This document shows positions 1 to 11,670 of a stretch of DNA of 64,000 nt, piece by piece; within the stretch, counting starts at the first letter, position 1; the number at the start of each line of letters is the position of its first letter. This DNA is from Owenia fusiformis (Eukaryota; Annelida; Polychaeta; Sabellida; Oweniidae): NCBI GenBank assembly GCA_903813345.2, contig CAIIXF020000011.1, positions 24,546,166 to 24,610,165 on the forward strand. The letters are read 5' to 3'. The notes under the pieces were generated by a model. That model did not search any database, was not told the DNA's origin, and worked only from the letters and a program-made list of their open reading frames with translations. The translations under genes were made by a program, and so were the position numbers.

Positions 1-234
1 GCTGATCAGACAAACGAATATGCCCAGTAGATAGCTCCCATGATAGAAAAGGGGTGGTGAGGTATCTGACTCCCGATCTTGCTTGGTAGATCGCGAAGAC
101 CTGACTTCCAAGACGAATAGTGCGGTAGATAGCCCCACGAAGACTAAAGGGGTATCTGACTCCCGAACATGCTTGGTAGATCGCGAATACCTGACTCCCA
201 AGACGAATAGTGCGGTAGATAGCCCTATGGAGGG
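1..234. repeat. 90-bp tandem repeat, about 2.6 copies
   Basis: The motif TGGTAGATCGCGAA recurs at 84 and 174, exactly 90 bases apart. A more diverged copy fills bases 1-83. Because the period is a multiple of three, a plus-strand frame stays open through the two good copies and gives a 30-residue peptide repeat. There is no other evidence of coding. Confidence 0.75.
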
Positions 235-352
235 ATCTCCCGCAAAGTACGGAAGATGTGTAATTTAGACCTAAAATAATGCCAAAAAGGAGAGTTAGAA
301 CGAAGTAATGACTGTGAATGCCATATCATTTTTCCATTTAGAAGTTTATAAC

Positions 353-453
353 AGTAAAATATTGGTGAAAAAAATTTTGGCAAGCGGGTAATTCTTTTTC
401 CAAGCTTCAAATGTGCCCCCCCCCCCCCCCGTTAGCTTCTGGATCCGCCAGTG
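353..453. repeat. hAT-like MITE fragment with poly-C run
   Basis: The fragment ends in GGATCCGCCAGTG, the reverse complement of the CACTGGCGGATCC terminus also seen near 8899, 38210, 43024, 43271 and 45950. It carries a long C homopolymer just inside the end, as the other copies do. Only one terminus is visible. Confidence 0.5.
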
Positions 454-675
454 CGCATTATTCTCAATGTACATGTTAAAATATGTGTTGATTCCAAGCC
501 CCGATTTTATTTTGAAAAGTAGTTTGAGATGTATGAATCCAAAGATTGTAAACATAGAATTAGGATCAGATTTAAGGATAACCTTTATTTAACTTGAAAA
601 GGCGGCATCATTTCTTTTCGACCAATCATTTTTGGAAATAACAGGTAAGAACTATTGAATTGCTTAAGCAAAGTA

Positions 676-1245
676 CAGGGTGGTCAAAAAATTGAAACCC
701 TGCATTTTCCTTATATCTTTGTCACTTTAGGAAATTACTCCCTGATATTTCACACATTTGTACATCTGTTAATTTCCTACCACCCTACTATATTTCATAA
801 CCATCAGACTGATAGTCACAATTTCACAGTACTTTGAATAACATGCTTCAGATTTGGCCATTATCGCGCTGAAGGCAAAACAGCACAGTTGTCAATGACC
901 CGAATGCATTTCTCAGCAGGTATGGCCTCAATGACACGAATGATCTCACTTTTGAGGTTTGCAATTGCCCTGGGGTCATTCTCATATACTCTATCTTTGC
1001 CATATCCCCACAAGTAGGGACATTTTGACGATGAGTACAGGTTTCCCCACAACGCAATTGTGTCCACTGGGAATGTTCTTTAAAGTACTGTAACATTGGA
1101 ACTATCAATCTGATGGTCATGAAATAAAGTAGGCTGGTAGCAAATTGAATGATGTACAAAATGTAAACTATCAAGGAGTTATTTATTAAAATGACAAAGA
1201 CATGAGGAAAATGGTATTAGGGTTTCCATTTTTTTGACCACCCTG
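676..1245. mobile_element. Tc1/mariner-type element with TA target duplication
   Basis: Terminal inverted repeats start CAGGGTGGTCAAAAA at both ends and stay similar for about 35 bases, including GAAACCCT. TA dinucleotides flank both ends (674-675 and 1246-1247). The 570-bp body holds a transposase relic on the minus strand. The ends are too well matched for chance; assignment to the IS630-Tc1-mariner superfamily rests on TIR style, TA target and the relic. Confidence 0.85.
861..1067 (-). pseudogene. mariner-like transposase C-terminal relic
   Basis: The minus-strand frame includes LWGYGKDRVYENDPRAI, followed by a helix-rich segment with EAIPAEKCIRVIDN. This resembles the end of Tc1/mariner transposases after the third catalytic acidic residue (typically FFLWGYLKDRVY...). 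The catalytic domain upstream is missing and the frame is short, so it is a fossil inside the element at 676-1245. It was probably not functional in this copy even when young. Confidence 0.7.
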
Positions 1246-1611
1246 TATATTGGGAAATTGTTATGATTTTTACTGAAAGGGTTCAGCTAAATCTATTTTG
1301 AGTAAAACGGTGATTTGATGAAGTATGTTCTATAAATGCTTCATAACTAGATAGTAGACATAGTATAATAATGAGCATGATAACATTTAGTTTCAGAAAA
1401 GCAAACATTTTGAAAAACAAAATACACATAGAATCCCGTAATAGTAATAAAAGTAATGCTACGCGCAAACACATGTTTATTTATATAATTAATGTCGTCA
1501 ACGCAACACTCCCCATGAATAACACCATTGCATGCAGAATTGGCTGATACTGCCCTGAATAATTTAAGAGCCATAAAGTACAATTAATGCTGACATACTC
1601 GATATACTCAC

Positions 1612-1680
1612 CGCATTAGTAAGTGTCATTAGAGTTCCAACAAGTTTGGCAGCTCGAGACTGGAATCGGATTTCCAAGTA
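1612..1680 (-). CDS. SLC5 transporter, coding exon 2
   Basis: This 69-bp exon (23 codons) reads YLEIRFQSRAAKLVGTLM and onward to TLTNA on the minus strand. YLE(I/L)RF is the conserved segment after TM3 in SLC5 carriers and directly follows the SAYE ending exon 1. A TTTAG acceptor lies at 1681-1682 and a GTGAGT donor follows GCG at 1611-1606. Both borders are phase 0, so it joins exon 1 (7720-8067) without a shift. The next exon lies beyond the left edge of the window. Confidence 0.88.
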
Positions 1681-4600
1681 CTAAAGAATAGAATACATGG
1701 TATTAATTACTTGTATCTATTAATCAGAAATATAATATACACGTCTATCTAAATAACGTAATCTTGAATTCGCAACCCTTTAATTTAGTTATGATTTTCT
1801 CAGTAATTGAGGAATATCATTGATCTTTATCTATGATAGAGTGTTCAATGGTGCAGCTTTGTACTTAATTGTATAACGTCTCGGGAATTTAAAGAAATAA
1901 CACCTTATTAACACCGTTATTAACACATCTTCGCTGATTAACATTTTCAAAAATGATGATTTAACAAACAGACTTGCAGACCAATTTAACTATCTAATTA
2001 AATGTGGAAATTCAAACTATTGAAACTGTTTTGGCGTGAGGCTTTTGATGATGCTTCACGGACGCAAATCATTTATGGACACTGTTTTGTTAAATTTTTG
2101 GAGACATTAATTATGCTTATTATATCTAAAATATAACCTATTTACAGTTAACATCAAAATAGTTTGGACGGTGTAACGATGTTCTACATTACCAAGTGTG
2201 GTTTACATTGAAACCAGGCCGCTGACATTCATTGCGACAAATCTCATGGACATCGCAAGCTGCAACAATAACGATTTTTGGAGATGGCCGGAGATTTTTG
2301 AACCCTAAGTCCGGTTGAAACATAGCAATTATGTCACTTTTAAGAGGGGTAAGGGGTACAGAAGAAGGAGACAGACTACTGGAACAGCCAGAATAACTGA
2401 ATGTTTCGATATTTTCACAGGGTCAATTTTCTTTTTCATATTGATTAAGAAAATATATATAATTGCTTTTAATTTTGCTACGTACGATGCTTCAATGTTT
2501 TGATGCTCAAATTTAGATTTTAAAATGAATTGTTTGGGATCTTATGGAGCAACAAAAATAAAGCCAATCAAAATTGAGCATTCAGTAATGCTCTTAATTA
2601 AACTTACAAATCCAGGCTTCCTTTACCGTGTTAAAGTATGGGTGTTACCTGATATTGTAATTGGAAGTTGCTAGCAAGTTTGAAATCCCTACTGTTTAAT
2701 TACAATACTTTGGTTAAGTACTATATCATAATACAATAAACTACTACAGCTGTAAAACATAGTTGAGAGGGATATTAAGCTTTCTAGCAAGTCCCATAAA
2801 ATATCCTATTACATCTATAACATGGTGTAGAAGGTCAGGATTAAAAAGTTAAAGATGTACTAAAACCGTTTTACACAGTTTAGATTATACCCATTCTACC
2901 TTACCGAAAGAAGGCCACAATTTATGATAGTGAACCACCAACACTTTCAAAATTTCATTTTATGATATCGGGGATATGAAGTAAGCACGTGTCTTTTTTG
3001 CGGCAAAACAGATTTCATTTTCAAAGCAGAAGTTTTTCAGTCTCGTGACACGATTTTGAGAAGGGTGTACCACTTGCAGTTGAACGAGTGAATCAATCGA
3101 GCTGACACATAGTCCATGGTATGATCCGGAATATGAAGAATATGTAACACAATATAGTGCAGCAACATTTGAGCCAATATGTTTTGACATGTTTTGATTC
3201 TTTCAATGTTTTGATTCTTTCAATGTGTTTAATTAGTGTAATTACACAAATGCGCTTATTTTATTTTGTTTATTTTTTCAAATATTGGTTAAGTAGATTC
3301 GACAAAATTATTCAAATTATTTCAAAAATTCATAATTTCAAATATATTAGATATTTACTCTTTCAAAATTTTATTGAAAGAATTTATAGCTATCATTGCC
3401 AGGAGTCAAACAAGAAATGATAATGTTTTAAAATAAATAAACATAAAACAATGACAAATATGTAAAATATATATCTATTTGAATTTAATAGAGGTATTAG
3501 AACGTTTATATATTCAGAGGGCATGACTAGTAGTGTATAAGAGATATATGCAATCGAACGCCTTACATTTCTCTTTCGACGTCACTCATATATGAAAAAA
3601 TAAAACATATCTAGGTACATATATCTTTATATGTGACATCGATCAGGAATTATTGACATATTGACAATATTAGGTTGTAATTTCTTGCGGTAAATTCAAA
3701 TTGTATCTTTAAACGACTGTTTCATCTTAACTATTCGTTTTATTGGATGTAAAACAAACGGTATGCATAGTTTAACATCTTTCACTTCTAAAACAGCATA
3801 AAATATCACAATATCATCAACTTATGCTGCAATAATACGACTTAAAAGATTATGGTACTAATATTCTTTGGTTTTTGGGCGCCATGCCTCGTCTTTACCA
3901 TCACCCTTGAAATTAGGTCCGCTTACTAAGCATAGGGTGTTACTGCTGTATATCATCAGATTTTCTGATGGCATTATATTCTTAGACATACATGTAATTG
4001 CTGTTTTTTCTCAAAGCTTCATGAATCCGACCAGGTCTTGGTGGTTGTTTTATAAACATCTGAGCAATATCTAACCAGAGAAAAAAGCCGAAGCCACAGT
4101 AAGTCAATGAAGAGCAATACGCTACCTTTTATTGATCGTGTATCCCTGACGGTGACAATCTAAATTTCAAAACCTATTAAGACCCATTTTTCGAAAAACT
4201 ACAATAATCTAAGGTGGCTTATATATAATGCTGCTTATTTTTTCGTGAAGCCACTCAGTAAAATTACGATTTCTCAACCCTGATGTCCAATCAACATCAT
4301 TCGAGTATCTATGTGTTCCTGACACGTTCGGGCATTCGGACAACGTCTACCCAATGTTTGCAGGCAAAATTGACGTAATTCATGACTGAAATCGGAGTTC
4401 CAATTTGGAATGATTTTGAGCAATTTTACCTTATTTCAAGAAAATAATCACAAAAAGCTGCTATGACACCATAACAGGTATGCCAGTCAGCAAATCTACA
4501 TTATGCATGCAATGTCTGATTCTTTGGCTTCAATTTGATCAAAAGTCCAACACATCAGAGCTATCATCATGACAAAGATATATAGAAGATAAAACATTGG

Positions 4601-4866
4601 AAAAGCCCCAAAAATTGGGACGGCATATCCACCTGGTTAACATAGCTAGCATAGGCATAACCAAGGGGCCAATTAAAATAGAACCATTAGATGGAAGAAG
4701 AACTTTAAAATGCTTTTGACTCGAAGGTTCTAGTTCAATTTTGAAGGAAGTTGCATCAACTTTTGTAAAATTCAAAACAAATTAAACATTTTTTGAGTTG
4801 CTTATGCCGCGATCGCACCCCCCCCCCCTAAAGAATTTTTTAAAGCAGATAGCTTTGCAACGTGCT

Positions 4867-5345
4867 GTTACTATAGTAACAGCGTGAATCGGACACTTTC
4901 ATTCCATTTATTCAATTTTTATGACCATGCAAGCATGAATGAAATAAACTTATAAACCCAACTCAAAGAAATAAACTAATTAACAAGTTAGGAGCATTAC
5001 TGACCATTTTAAATACACAATAATTTCACAGATTTATACATCATAATTAAAATAAAATATGTAAAATATGTAAATATGCTAGGGACCAAAAACTGAAAAG
5101 TCCTTAAAAGAGGGCGTGGCATGTTTACTTTGTTACCATAGCAACACCGTCACGAATTCAGAATTGCAAACTTAATATCTTCCGATTGCATTATCGTTTA
5201 CCTTTCATTTGATGCAAATTTCATCTAAACCTGAGCAATAATGACGAAGATAGGGGCCAAACACCGAAAAGAGCACCCAAATGTGAGCGTGGCATATTTA
5301 CTCGGTTACCATAGCAACGCCGTCGGGGATTCAGAATTGCCAACA
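4867..5345. repeat. diverged tandem repeat (~171 bp) with X-box-like motifs
   Basis: Segments 5081-5170 and 5252-5345 are related copies. Each contains GTTACCATAGCAAC (5132-5145 and 5305-5318), which fits the RFX-factor X-box consensus RYYNYYATRRNRAC. A third match, GTTACTATAGTAAC, is at 4867-4880 just upstream. Whether RFX proteins bind here is inference; X-boxes also occur in transposon debris. Confidence 0.55.
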
Positions 5346-5689
5346 TTATTTTTCTTGATCAGTATAATTTCTGGTTTCTGAAAACATATGTCGCTTAGCT
5401 CGCCTCTAACAAGGACACGGAACCTCTAAATAGGACTTTTGCTCCCATACTAACATAGATGAAGGGTACACTGTCAAATTATTTCTAGGGTGAAGTGACT
5501 TGCATTCAGTACGGTTCGGTTTACTTAGAAATTCTTTCATTTATTCAGAGGTACCATATGATTCATATAGAAATAAAACAAAATATAAATTCACACATCA
5601 AAATGACCAAAATTAAATAAAATGGGTTTTCAATCAAATATGAAGAAATTTCGTCCCCCACCCTCACGATTTTCAGGGTCGGTCCTGGT

Positions 5690-5775
5690 GTTGCTTTTAG
5701 ATTGAAATCTTTGGGCATGGGGGTTGTTCGAACAGCCCCCCCCCCCCCCCCCCTTACCAAAAGCTGGCTACTGGT
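5690..5775. repeat. hAT-like debris with an 18-C homopolymer
   Basis: An 18-base C run (5736-5753) sits between GGGCATGGGGGTTGTTCG and CTTACCAAAAGCTGGCTAC. The layout recalls the ends of the C-rich MITEs elsewhere in the window. A related C-run with GCGATCGC lies near 4808-4828. Confidence 0.35.
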
Positions 5776-7590
5776 ACATATTAAATGTGAAATATTAAAG
5801 ATTGCAATGGATAAAATCATTTTCATTATATTGGAATCGATAGGCAAATAAAATTATTCCGGCACTTACAATGACTAAGATGTGCAAGCCAAACATGTTG
5901 CAAGCAATCAAAAGATGCCAAATAACTTCAAAAGTGTACACTTTCTCGTTGACAACCCTCTCCTTGCATGAAGCACTAGATATCTTAGGAGTAAGTGCGA
6001 GTAATTATTTGAAAACAAATAGGGAATGACAAACGACATTCAAAATATAATTTCATGAAAAGAACACACAGCATGGGGAATGAGGAAATGAGAAACAGTA
6101 TGTTGTATGTCGATCATGGACATAAAAGAAAGTTTAGCGTGTGGAATAGGAATGTAACGGTTACATGCGTCGCTATTCCCACAAAATTATAACATGATAA
6201 TAATGTGAGACTGAAAATAAAATATATTGTTTCCTGATTTTGCAATGACTCATAATTTGCCGTAATTTAAATATAAACATAGAAATACGAATAAAACTAA
6301 CTTTTGATTGTACATTCATATTTCACATCATTGTAAAGTCATTCTGTATCCTCCAACACATGCTTAATAAGGTTTTAAAAAAACAATTGAAAATATTCAA
6401 AAATATTAAATAACGATGATTTAAACGCTTCAATTAAAGAGAGAATCAGATATAGCGAGCAGGCTAAACAAAAAATTGTTTCAATTTTAGAATATTTTTG
6501 GCTCATGTCATTCCTTGTCATGCCTATTTTCTAAAAATCACAAAAGTGCATACTTTATTCCAGGAGATTTCTACAATAATGTATTATTTTTCTATAAGAA
6601 TGGTTATTATTTGGGAGAATTTAAACATTTTTCACTTATTTTTTCACTTTGAATCATTAATAACTTCACCAATTTATAACATGTCGTGAATCTTTTGGGA
6701 GATATTGTATTTGATATTGTAAGAAATAGATTTGGAGGTCAATTATACATGTTGCTTGTAATAGTGTCACCCCCTACAGATCAGATTCTGCCTTTAAGTA
6801 CTTTCATTTCTCATAATAATAATCTAAAAATATTTTTTCCCCAAAGATGATATTTTAATATTTGGAGGATACAAAATATTGGATAGCCTAATTTAGACAA
6901 CTTGAATTCACAACAGAAATACCAACACATTTATCTCCACTGTCTGCAATTTTAGATATTTTATTAAAATACACCTTCTGGCCTAGCTTTCACTAAATTA
7001 TGTACCAATGGTGTATGTCATTATAGCCAATGTTTTGGAGAATACAATATTTGACAAATCGTTTATAATATATGTATAGGAAAACATACTTGATTATGTG
7101 ACTAAGACATGTCAAACATCCAGCTTTCAGGAGCCGGTCGCACATACATTTTGTTAAAGTGTTGTATATGTACATGTAGATACATTATAGATTAAGAAAT
7201 TTGAGTTTATATTTGCTGAAAAAATTGTTAATTGTCTAAAAAGTTTGTCTATTGTCAATTTTTAGAAAGGATTAAACAAAACAAATTGTCCCAAACAAAT
7301 ACCCTGTGGAAGGCTTGTCAACAAAAAATAAGTCATTGCATGTTTATGAAATCAACGTATATGGCACAGTCTCTAGTACAACAACACAGATTTTTAAATA
7401 TATCAATTATCGTAAATTGGCCCATATAAAGTTGCGTTTTGGGAAGTAAAAAATGTTTTAAAACATATCTAAATCATTTTATATTGTATCGGAAAATGAA
7501 ATTAATCTTATGGTGTTGACGCTCCAAAACTAGAGATGCAGATAATATTATTGATATACAACACAATGCAATATCTATTTTAGATATCAG

Positions 7591-7635
7591 CAAGTGAATC
7601 CACTGACAGAATACAGACACATGTGAAGCTATATC
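7591..7635 (+). repeat. 45-bp dispersed direct repeat, intronic copy
   Basis: This segment (GTGAATCC...AGACACATGTGAAGCTATAT) recurs almost unchanged at 8567-8612. The two copies bracket SLC5 exon 1. This copy lacks the duplicated flanks seen around the other, so it is probably the source. Confidence 0.7.
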
Positions 7636-7719
7636 GATCAATTTAATGGGAAGTATAATTCCCTGGGGTCAACATCAGTCATGTATTTGTTACTTCAATG
7701 CCTTTAACACAACACTTAC

Positions 7720-8067
7720 CTCATAAGCGCTTGTCAGCTTAAGCGGATACAATAAGGGAACGAACAGAATGGCTGCTAAGATGTACCCAAAGGCGGCTGC
7801 AAGAGCATAGAGCCACATCATACTGCCATATGTGTACATTTCCCCTGGTGTCCCTACTAACGTTATAGCAGATATAATGGTAACCACCATTGATATTGCA
7901 ACAGGTACCACGTTCATCTGCCTATTTGCCATGAGAAACTCATTATTTGTTTTCTGGCGTCCACCAGTAAATGCGAAGAAAAGTCCAACTCCGATTGAAA
8001 CTAATAATACGGCGACAAAGATCACATAGTCCCAAGTCCCGAAAGTGTTGCGAGGTATTTCGGCCAT
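7720..8067 (-). CDS. SLC5 transporter, first coding exon
   Basis: The exon gives 116 codons from ATG at 8067 (context GCAATGG, a good start) to SAYE, then GAG|GTAAGT. The protein starts MAEIPRNTFGTWDYVIFVAV, giving the family's extracellular N-terminus and TM1. A FLMANRQM segment follows, with TM2 containing SAITLVGTPGEMYTYG and TM3 near YALAAAFGYILAAILFVPLLY. GTPxE, the FLMxxR motif and the AYE exon end are typical of SLC5A8-type carriers. A TATA-like GAATATAAAC lies about 65 bases upstream of the start, but I cannot place the transcription start. Confidence 0.9.
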
Positions 8068-8566
8068 TGCTCGTTTTATTATGTTGCCAACTCAAGTTTC
8101 TTTACTAGTCTTCTGTTAAAGTGAATGTTTATATTCGTGAACTGAGCAACTGACGAATCAAGTCTAAAAACCAGGCTAATACAAACATGTGTAGAGCGTT
8201 ACTTGATATGTACAGTGTACATCTAATAAGGAGTAGCCTTGTATTTTTACAACAGGGTTATGGCGTTCTAACTTGATAAGACATGAGGACAAAACTAACA
8301 AAACACAAAGCATAAATGCTCATACTCATTAGATAAACGCTTTTCTTGGTTTTATGCCTATTTGCACAATCTTTACTAGCAGACCCCTGAAATGAATTAT
8401 AATTTTTGAAGATGTTTGCCCAAATTCAAAAGGCCGAATTTTTTCCCATGTTTAGTAGGTGGTAAGTATTTCCATTCTGTGTCCCTGCTTTTAATATTTA
8501 ACTCCTCGACTTTTATTGATTCGACGATCATACAAGAGGATAAAAGCCCAGATTATTTTCCTAACC

Positions 8567-8612
8567 CAAGTGAATCCCAGTGACAGAATACAGACACATG
8601 TGAAGCTATATC
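8567..8612 (+). repeat. 45-bp direct repeat, inserted copy with duplicated flanks
   Basis: This near-identical copy of 7591-7635 lies upstream of the SLC5 start. It sits between two copies of TTATTTTCCTAAYCC (8553-8567 and 8612-8626), which looks like a roughly 14-15-base target-site duplication. Confidence 0.65.
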
Positions 8613-8898
8613 CTTATTTTCCTAATCCCTCCTACTAAGTTTGTTCATAAATATAAGAATTCTAAGGCTCTGATCCCAGTGGCGGACATGTGGCATTCCC
8701 ATCCCTAAGGTGGGTCCCGAGAAAATCTGCTCCTCCCTAAATAAACTTGGTAATTGATCATGAAATAACAAACTGACATTACCGGGATTTATTTTTATAC
8801 AAGGTGTCTCAAAAAAGTGTACACATTTTATGTTTTTAGTTCAGTTTTGCTTTTTTGGTAATCTAATTTCATATTCTCACAACAACCTGCGTCCCCAA

Positions 8899-9485
8899 CA
8901 CTGGCGGATCCAGGGGGATCCCCTTTGGGCCCAAAAGTTTTGAAGCGCCTTAATTAGTGGGCCTTTTGGGCATTGCTTAAGTTTTTAAAAAATTGTGTTC
9001 ATTCAAGTGAAATGTTTAGAATTATCTTCGGATGTTGGCCTTGAGTTGTTCTAGCTCTTAACTAGCCGACAATCACAGGGAACCTATACAGGTGTAGTGT
9101 CAGACGTGGCTAAAAATTCAATGTTAATTTCCCATTTGATATATTTTAAATATTCGAATTAATGTTTGAAACATAAAACAGTAAAAAATTGTATAAAAAT
9201 CTAAAAACATTAAATCAAAAGCAATTTTTCCAAAATATCAATTTAGGAAAAAATATCTTCAGAGAAAATGTTTTAGTCTTCAGATATGAAAAACCCTTGT
9301 CGAATAAGAACATTAATATGTTTGAAAGTTTGAATTGAAAAGTCAAACAAGAAAAAATAAAGATCGACCCAATTATTTTCGGAATGGGACTTTTTGGGGC
9401 TTTTTAGGCCAAATTATCAAAAATGGGCTTTACATTTTCAAAATTTGGGCCCATTTTTTGTTTTCAGGAGCCCAAAATGTTTCAC
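8899..9485. repeat. hAT-like MITE fragment, GGGCC-rich
   Basis: It opens with CACTGGCGGATCCAGGGGG and contains repeated GGGCCTTTTGGGC, GGCCCAAAA and CAAAATTTGGGCCC motifs. The same vocabulary is shared with 38080-38215, 43024-43271 and 45775-45953. The other terminus was not found, so it is truncated or heavily diverged. Confidence 0.5.
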
Positions 9486-9730
9486 ATAGTTTTTACGTTC
9501 AACATTCGATTTTGTCGGGTCAATTTTTTGTATATATTTAATTTTCAATTGCCAAAATATTTGATCGGAAAACTCATTTTTAGATAGCTAATTTACGACC
9601 AGACCGGTCGCAAGGAGGTCTATGTGCTTTCACAATTTATAGTGGCGCTTTACGGTTTAATTATTTGACACGATCCCTACAGGTAACGGCTGTCAAACGT
9701 AAAGCATAATTAAGATTTATATATGAGGAT

Positions 9731-11118
9731 TTATTTACATTTTCTACTATTTCTCCCGCTAATAATACATTTACAATTAGCTAAGCTGTTTTCCAGCGTT
9801 TTAAGTTGCTTGTCAAATATTTCTTGAGCATTTTCAAATTCAAACATCATTTGCATAATTTTCCCTTGCATTTTTAATACGTTTTTCTTCAAGTCATCCA
9901 CACCCATACTCTTCCGTTGTTGTTTGGAAATCTCTTTTCTTTCCAAATCTTTATCAAATTGTTCTCTCCTTAGTAGTATCATGCGTCCATTATTCACCAT
10001 ATTAGTTTTAGCTTCGGGATAATCCCTGAGAGTTTCCCATAAGTCCTCTTTAGTTAGCACAAACACGTCACAATATCCTTCACTTCGTACATTGGCTATT
10101 CGTCTATTACCAAATTTTGAGCCGGGGATGCTAAGAAGACTAACCTCTCCAAAAACACTACCCTCTGACAGAGTCGCAAGTACAGTAGTACCATCATCCG
10201 CTACAACTGTAAGCAGGCCTTGTTTTACTATGTACATATCACGACCAATATCTCCTTTTCTGCAAATGTAATCCCCGGGACTGAACACACAAAGTCTTAG
10301 TTTCAAAACTAGTTCTTTCAGCAACCCTGGGTCACAATCCTTAAATATATCTATTCTTTGTATAGTTTGTAAATGAATTTGAAGTGCAATTTCTGATCTT
10401 AATTTATCTGGAAGGGCTCCAACAATACTGTTTTCGCTCATGGATTGCTTATTTGACCATAAGTAATCAAACCATTTGAGAACACGTTTTTCTAGAGGTC
10501 TGTCAACACTTCTTAGGTGCATATAAAGTTTTACATTGTCTAGCTTTCTCTGAAAGTCAGCGCGACCCTCATTAATGTTGGTTATGATGCTACCAACATT
10601 ACCAACAATGGAGGCAAAAATTAGCACCCCTATCAAGAAGTCAGTTATGACAAACAGATATTGGATATTATTCTCAGGATGGGGGGTCTCTCCTATTGTT
10701 AGCAGTGTGAGGCACGACCAGTAGAATGAATATACATATTGATTTAACAGACGGGACGGTTCCGTGTTTCCATTTGGTGGATATACCCATGAATCAGAAC
10801 CAAAACCCATAGCATTGCTAACAGCGTAGTAGCCACACGCGTTCCAATGCACTATGATTATAATATAGAACAGCAAATTGCATATTTTGATAGCATTCGG
10901 CCAGTTAGTTCGCCTGAGCGTCCTGTCGAAGAATTCAAAAAGTCTATTGACTTTGAAAATTCTGTTGATTCTCAAAAGCGGTGCGTTCACCCCAAATTGG
11001 ATGTACAGAAGTTGGAGCGGTAGTATACTTATAACATCAAATCTAAAGGTCCAAGTCTTGATGTAACGTTTAGCAAGCTTCTTACTGTCGGAGATCCTCA
11101 GTCCTTGTTCCATATACC
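9731..11118 (-). CDS. CNG channel gene 1, terminal large exon (S3 to stop)
   Basis: This 1388-bp exon encodes residues 111-572. It starts GYMEQGL after a TTTCTTTGTAG acceptor and stops with TAA at 9731. Visible parts are S3, S4 with spaced basic residues (LLRINRIFKVNR, from about 158), S5 with IIVHWNAC, and the pore TIGETP with Glu254. S6 follows (FLIGVLIFASIVGNVG), then the C-linker EKRVLKWFDYLW. The cyclic nucleotide-binding domain starts near 368 and has FGE at 433-435 and NRRIAN. A CLZ-like coiled coil lies at about 518-562. All of this is diagnostic of an A-type CNG subunit, a plasma-membrane cation channel opened by cAMP or cGMP. Confidence 0.95.
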
Positions 11119-11394
11119 CTACAAAGAAAATAAAACATGTTAGAACAACTATATACAAGCATTGTCATATTACATACTCTGGCAAACGCGCTCTAATCAA
11201 TAGTATACCAATCTATTAAACCGTGCCACACATTGCAATATTGTTCGTACAAGTGTTTTTAATTCCATAATTGTGAAATAATGTGATATGCAGATCGAAA
11301 AATATCCACAATGACGAACAATGAATCATTTTGATAGAAAGTATTGCTTTACTTTGATGTTTTATAACTCATTCTACATATCACTACGTTTTGA

Positions 11395-11670
11395 ATGCCA
11401 TCAAAAATCATTTTGAACGGAGTCAGAAACAATTTTAAACTGCGTCAAAATATAATTTTGCACATCCAATCAAAGCAAACGCTGGTTTTGATTGGCTGCT
11501 AGCTAAGCTTTAATTTACGTATCACGTGTAATCCTTGACAACGTTCAAAATCATTTTCGACACCCTACAAAATCGTTTATGACGCCGTTCAAAGTCGTTT
11601 TTAACGAGGTTCAAATCTGTTTAGTATAAAATCTTTTTCGGCGTTAAAAATAGATTTTACAGTGTTAAAA
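11395..11670. repeat. degenerate short tandem repeat
   Basis: Variants of GTTCAAAATCATTTTCGAC recur about every 22 bases (CCATCAAAAATCATTTTGAAC, CAAAATCGTTTATGACGCC, GTTCAAAGTCGTTTTTAACG and others). A GC-richer spacer interrupts the array near 11470-11540. It could be an old subterminal repeat of a DNA transposon. Confidence 0.45.

Larger units (their letters stand above)
1681..7719 (-). other. SLC5 intron 1 (6.0 kb)
   Basis: The intron runs from the GTAAGT donor next to 7720 to the TTTAG acceptor next to 1680. It is AT-rich with no recognisable coding exon. It contains RFX-like sites at 4867-5318, C homopolymers near 4820 and 5736-5753 in hAT-like debris, and the intronic copy of a 45-bp duplicated segment (7591-7635). 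Open frames of 60-95 codons inside it show no family signature. Confidence 0.75.
1612..8067 (-). other. partial gene model: SLC5-family sodium-coupled transporter
   Basis: Two exons, 7720-8067 and 1612-1680, encode the first 139 residues of a protein in the sodium/solute symporter family. These carriers move organic solutes such as monocarboxylates, vitamins or iodide across the plasma membrane using the sodium gradient. Family length is about 600 residues and about 13 membrane segments, so roughly three quarters of the gene is off the window. By my memory of human SLC5A8 the closest group is SLC5A8/SLC5A12; SLC5A5/A6 remain possible. The gene is head-to-tail with CNG1. Confidence 0.85.
8068..9730. 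other. intergenic region between CNG1 stop and SLC5 start
   Basis: This 1.66-kb interval must hold the SLC5 promoter (minus strand) and the CNG1 3' UTR and polyadenylation region. An AATAAA hexamer overlaps the CNG1 stop codon itself (TAAATAAA on the minus strand); it is probably not the working signal. The rest is a 45-bp duplicated segment at 8567-8612, a stray mariner-like end near 8804 (AGGTGTCTCAAAAAAGTG) and GGGCC-rich hAT-like debris. Confidence 0.6.

Noticed and set aside
3157-3420. 87-codon plus-strand frame rich in Phe, Ile and Tyr
   Set aside because: AT-rich composition explains it; it lies in SLC5 intron 1 and has no recognisable domain.
10878-11066. Plus-strand frame inside CNG1, and similar frames at 34388-34591 in CNG2
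   Set aside because: Antisense shadows of the large CNG exons.
11119-11158. N-terminal extension of the CNG1 terminal exon frame
   Set aside because: The same situation: a TTTCTTTGTAG acceptor marks the exon start, and joining to the S2 exon restores FKTGYMEQG.
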